DNA of 64,000 bases, taken from Holothuria scabra (taxonomy: Eukaryota; Echinodermata; Holothuroidea; Aspidochirotida; Holothuriidae). Location: contig CM074193.1 in the NCBI GenBank assembly GCA_037179385.1, forward strand, positions 42,750,846-42,814,845. Reading direction: 5' to 3'. Positions within the stretch are counted from its first letter, which is position 1; the number at the start of each line of letters is the position of its first letter. The position numbers were made by a program, and so were the translations under genes. Of this stretch, positions 35,701-41,700 are shown piece by piece. The notes below the pieces were generated by a model that was not told the origin of the DNA, ran no database searches, and saw only the letters and a program-made list of their open reading frames with translations.

Positions 35701-38700
35701 CTTCCTGACCATAATGCATCCACATACCAAATACGAAATTTATCCAAGTTTCCTATCTTGAGATATCATGTTAACAAGATTTTCAGACTTTGACCTGGTG
35801 ACCCCAGATGACTTTTGACCTCCAACAAAAACATTACAGATCATCTCCTGACCCATACCCATCTACATCACCAATATGGAATCTATCCAAGTTTTCTACC
35901 TTGAGATATCTTGTTAATGAGATTTTCAGACTTTGACCCCTGGTGACCCCTGGTGACCTTCGACCTCCACCAAAAACAATAGGGACCATCTCCTGACCAT
36001 AACGCATCCACATCCAAAATATGAAATCTATCCAAGTTTCCCATCTACAGATATCATGTTAACAAGATTTTTAGACTTTGACCCCCAGTGACCCCAGATG
36101 ACCTTTGACCTCAACCAAAAACAATAGGGTTCTTCCTCTCAATATGGCGCATCTATGTACCAAGTTTGAAAACTGTCACACATTCCTATCTTGAGATGTT
36201 GTGTTAACAATCAAAGTGTCACAAACACGGACACACACATACACACGCACGCCATCATGAATGCATTGGTTTCTCTTATCATCGAAACCAAAAATATGTT
36301 GACTGCCATTACTAGATGTCTAAAAATATTGCTAACTCAAAAAAGATGATTAAACCAACCTGGAGAAGAAAATAATTGCAGAAATACCAGTCCTTCTCAA
36401 CTCTCCTTTCCCTCTCTGCTCTCACAACATCCTCAAACTTGCTGAATGTACGATTGTAAGCTGTCACAAACAATTGTCTAAGTCTACTGACAAAGGAAGC
36501 CCACGATTCCATGCTTTTATTATTTGGTACAGGGTTGTTTGGCTCATGAAGAACAACCAGTCTGTAAAATGTTCAAAGAAAAACATTGAAAAAGAATAAA
36601 CATGAATTGAAAGTAGGCAGATGTGATCATGTAACTGTATTTTTCTGTGCGGTCCCATAGATACAAATTTTTTGGAGCACAATTCCAGTGTCTATGTACA
36701 AAAGTTCTCAAAGGGTAAAAAGACAAAAGGGAGTTCATAGTTGTGGGGATGAATGCCTTAAAGTGGCTGAGGTGGAGTTGTTCATACCACACCTCACCAG
36801 ACATGCTGAGGCAACATTCTCCCAACATTAAGAAGGGGGCAAACCATGCAGAATGACATTGTATATCAATCAATGTCCTTCCAATTGATTACATTAAGTA
36901 CCAAGGACAAGTGCTAGGACTGGCTAGCAAGTCTCAAAAAAAAACCATTCACAAATTATTTTCCAGCTGTTAATATTTGCAATAACGGTAAAGGAAATGA
37001 CAGCAAAAGTGCACCAAATTGATACAATTTACACAAATTCAGTTACACAGTTAGATAGGGTTATACACCTCAACTTATAGACAAATTCAGACAGCAAGTG
37101 ATGGTCTGATTTCAGTCGGCCATAACTGGGGTCTATCATCTTTTAATCTTTCAATTTCCTTGCTGACCTGTTTCATGGATGGTTGTACACTAAAGTGTAT
37201 CTTCATTCCATAAGTTTCACTGAATATGAGGGTTTAAAATTCCTGTAGACAATAAATGAAGACAATTTAAGACTACTGGACCCCACTAATGGCTGCCTGC
37301 AGTCACTGAACACAGACCTGTGCTGAATGGATTCCTCTTTAGCCTTCTGGTTTCACCCTTTTGCTATGGAAGGGATTCTATCCCGCCATACTGAGCTATG
37401 TATTATATTACGTATACACGGTATGCATGTACAGGTTATGCGAAATACAGTACTATGTTTTTGTACTGTATGGATGCTGCCATATTTGCGCTTGCTGTAC
37501 CCCAGGGGGATCCATGTGTACTAAATATCTCCTCTTCAAGCCTATTCCATGTCCAAAATGGGATTACACAATGTAGGTTTATTATGAGCTATGCCAGGAC
37601 ACAGCTGAGTGCTATGGTTTTGCGGCAAAACCATGCGTATATAGTCATTGTAAACCAGCAGCCTTTTTCCAGGTGTGGGACTTGGAATTGATTTGCCTAC
37701 TATGAACCTTATGATGCAGGGCATCACCCTCAAAAGCAGCTCAACCCCTCACAAAAAGACATGGTAAAATCTCCACTCCTCTCATCAATATCGAAGTTTC
37801 AAGATGCCATAGGCTGGCTGATGCAACACTGAATGGGGGGTGGAGGTGGGATAAATCAGTGAACATAGTTATGCAAATTTGTAGAATTTATTAAGTTTTT
37901 AATTTGGATTTGTCCTCTTATAAATTGCCAAGCAATGTTTACATATCTTTTCTGAACAGAGCAGAAAACTAAAAGATGGGGATTTTTATTGACATTAAAA
38001 TTCACAAACTTGTTTTCAGGTCATGCAGTGAAAGAGAAGTGACCCAAACCTTGGTCTATGGTTATTTTCAGAGACTGCCTACAGTACATAAGCTTCAAAG
38101 AGTACCACAAAATATAGTAATTCACTAGAAATCAATGATTATATGATGACATAAGACCAGCATTTTGTCAATATCAGTGAGAGGGCTGTTCTTCAGGCAC
38201 CTTAATGAACAAGCTCATTTATTTGTCCGCGCAACACTTCATTTAAAGCTACTACAAACTGAAGTGAATACACAACTGAACAGAGATGAATAGGCCAAGT
38301 AGCATAAAGTGAATAGGATTAGCAGGTGTCTATTCACTTTGGTTTCAGATACCATTTTATGAAGCTGTGTTCTCTGCTGATTTCAATTTTGCCTGGGTTC
38401 TCTGTGGATATAAACTTTAGGTTAATGATCGCCCTCTACCACAGGTGGTGTTCCCTACTTCTCTTTGAAAAATATTGCTTAAAATAGATGATAAATATAA
38501 TTCATATCCTTTCCTCCTGGTTCAGTCCTTTTAGTGCATTTCTGATTATCACTACTCAAATGTTCACAAGTTATTGCTGTTTGCTATGTTTTAAACTTTT
38601 GAATTGGCAATTTCTGTTCAGGTGGCTCAAAATTATTTCCAGTAGTCAAACTTTTTGCATGTGTGCTGAAAAACACTCTTCACATTTTTTCAGGGTGCAG

Positions 38701-41700
38701 CACCATAACAGAACAGCTTGTGGAGATAACATTAAGGAAAGGCACATTCCATGTGCATATCTTCCAAATCATCAATATAGATAGACCACTCCTGCATGAA
38801 AGGGTCATGCAAGTGATGCATTAGGGTGCAGCTATAGCACAAAACCCAAGAGTGCATTATTTTGTTTTAATGCCCAGGTCCAGAGTTGTTTAAACATGTT
38901 CAGTCATGCACAATAATGTTTTGACTTAAAATACAGTACAAGAAATACACTTTCTTTTGTAAGTAACCCTGTGTAAAATGGAATAGGCCAAGATGAGTTT
39001 ATACCAGGATAGCAGAGTCACATTACCTGACTGTTATGGACCAATGGAAGCAGAGGACTTTTTACCAACAATGAATGCACAACAAACTAACCTTTCTGTT
39101 TGTCTGCCACAAAAGTCATTCCTTATCTTATCAACAACAGAGTGCTTTGGCAGCAATTTTGGTTTACTTCTCCTTGGGTTAGCAGGTTCCACCAAGACTA
39201 TCATCCAATCAACAATGTTCCTCTCTTTTAATAAACTCATCCAGGCAGCTATCTTTTCCTTTGTTACAATTCTGTATGCATCATTATCCTGAAAGAATAA
39301 GTCACTGAATTAGCAATAAGCCAGTTTGGTAATTCGATTCCAGGGCTATTCACAAGTATGCGAAAATCCTCCAAATCATGGTAAACAAAACTCTTCCGAA
39401 TCTACAATGTGTGCTTCAATATTTGAGTTTACTTGAAATTTGCATGAAATCACTCTTTCTTAATCCATCCATAACATAAAAAGGGACCTTACAATTCAGA
39501 TTTTTGGGCAGACGACTGAAAACTGTCTACTGAGTTTAAAATTTGAATAATTTTCATCGGCAGTGCACTTAGGCTGAGATTACTATTTTCATTCGAATGA
39601 GCAAGAGAATTTGATTTAAGTTTTCTGTTTTATGTACTTCCAGCACGAAAACAAAATCACAGAAAATACTTTACATACAGTATGTGCTGAGCTCAGATTA
39701 TGTATCCCACACCCCTGGACGCAACTGTTTGTGCAAGTTGCTGTTGTCAATTAATCACTTAAAGCAGGATGGAAGTGTGTTAATTAAAGTGAGGCTAGCA
39801 TGCTAAGGCTATGCCCAAATATGTTTGGACAGAGTTGTTAGCAGCAGTTAGTTAAGGGGATGTCATATCCCCTTTAAATGTATGAGTTTCTAATGTCATA
39901 CTTGTCTGTCATCGATGATATTGTAAACATTAATATTTGTTTTATCAATGGAACCCTATGTTTTGTATGCATTCTCACAAAATTTCCTGAATATCTGGTT
40001 CTGTAAATTCTTGTACAACTGTAATACTTCATGCCAAAACATCAAGTAACCTGAACATATATTTGAATTCAATTGAATCATCTTAATTCAAACTGACCAT
40101 TTATATGGTACATTTAAGATCACGGCAATATTTACCCTTTTAAAACACTATCAAACTCCATAAATATCATTTATCATAATAAAGAACTAAGCAAAATAAA
40201 ACAAGAATGGAGAAAAGAGGTGAGGGGAGGGAAGGGGATGGTATACAGGAGGACTTCCATAAACTTACAGGACAATCAGTAAAATAGACATGAAGCATTG
40301 GTATTTGTAGCAGCATCTTGGAGTGCTGTATATCATCATCATGAGGTAAGATACCAGCACTGAATGGAACAAAGTTTACATCAACCTGTATCATCTTAGC
40401 TCTGCCAAAGGATCTGTCACAAATAAAGAAACAGAAACATGAGGAAGGAGGAAAAAAGACATGAGAAGTGGTGGTAAAGTAGATTTGCTTTCCATTCTAA
40501 ATGTAACTATGCATCAGGGCCTTAAAATGGACTGTCTGTTCTCATTTAATATGCACAGTAGGCACCTAAATGGATTTACATTTTTAGGCCTATTGTAAGA
40601 AACAAGAGACAATATAGCACCTCCCAAAGGCTCAGCAAGTAGTGTAGCCAGTGTTTCCAGCAGAAAAGGGAAAGGGTGGATTTGTCAACTCCCCTTTCCA
40701 AAAGTTTCCAAAAGAAGGTGGGTAAAATTCTCTCTCCCCCCTTTCATTTCCATAAAAATTTAAAAACTGTCAATATCTTGGTTTCTTTTTTAAATGAGAG
40801 GACACTTTTTCAGCAATGTTTGAACTTGCACAAATAAATGGCCTTTAAAACTCTCCAAATTGCAACTTACATGTACTCTACCTTATAGGAGCTTCAAAGC
40901 AAGATTTTGTCCCCCTGAACTCACTTGTAACTTTAATCCAGGACACAAACATTTGCACAGTACTTGGTGTTTAGGGGTAATCAATCTCCCCCCCCCCCCT
41001 TTTTTTTCTGCTGAATCCCTGATAGCTGTAGATGTCATTTAAAGACTCACCTTCTCCATTCTACTTTATCTCTAGGGAGAGACTGCAGCAACTCCACCTC
41101 AATAGCTGTAAACTGTTCTTGTTCACCATGATCTGTGGAAAAAATAAACATGAAACGAAATAACATGATACTTAACGGTTAGTTTAGTTAGATGGAGTTT
41201 CAAGGCCCAATTTCCAACCTATTGGTTCAAGTCGAGCCATGGCCTTTTTTCCAGTTGTGGCTCACTGGTTTGTTTTCCCTACTACTGTACATTGCATATG
41301 CGGAGCACAATACAGAGATACATGATGTTGTCAATCAATACCCAGACAGTTTGCATGCCTGCAGTTTATTTTCTTAGCACACAAGTTGAATTTCCAAGTT
41401 AAAATGCCAAAATACGGTAGTGCATGCCTGAAACTTAGTACAATAACAGTACATACAGGCTGTAAACACCTACTGCCCAAATTTATGTGCATTAAACACT
41501 CAAAAGTTGTGCAGAAGATTCTCTGCTTGATTTGCAAACTACTGTACAGTGCTCAGTATTGCATGCACCAGTGTTTACACTAGGGCTAAAAAGGTATACA
41601 GGAATTTCACCCCTGACATAAGTTTTTGGGGAGATTTCATATGGCATGTAGGAAGCAGTGTACTTATTTCCCTTCTGAAGATAAAATTCTCTCTTTGGGG

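Noticed and set aside
34155..36296. Regularly spaced repeats that could suggest a CRISPR array
   Set aside because: Units are ~145 bp with no unique spacers, vary along their length, and lie in an animal intron.
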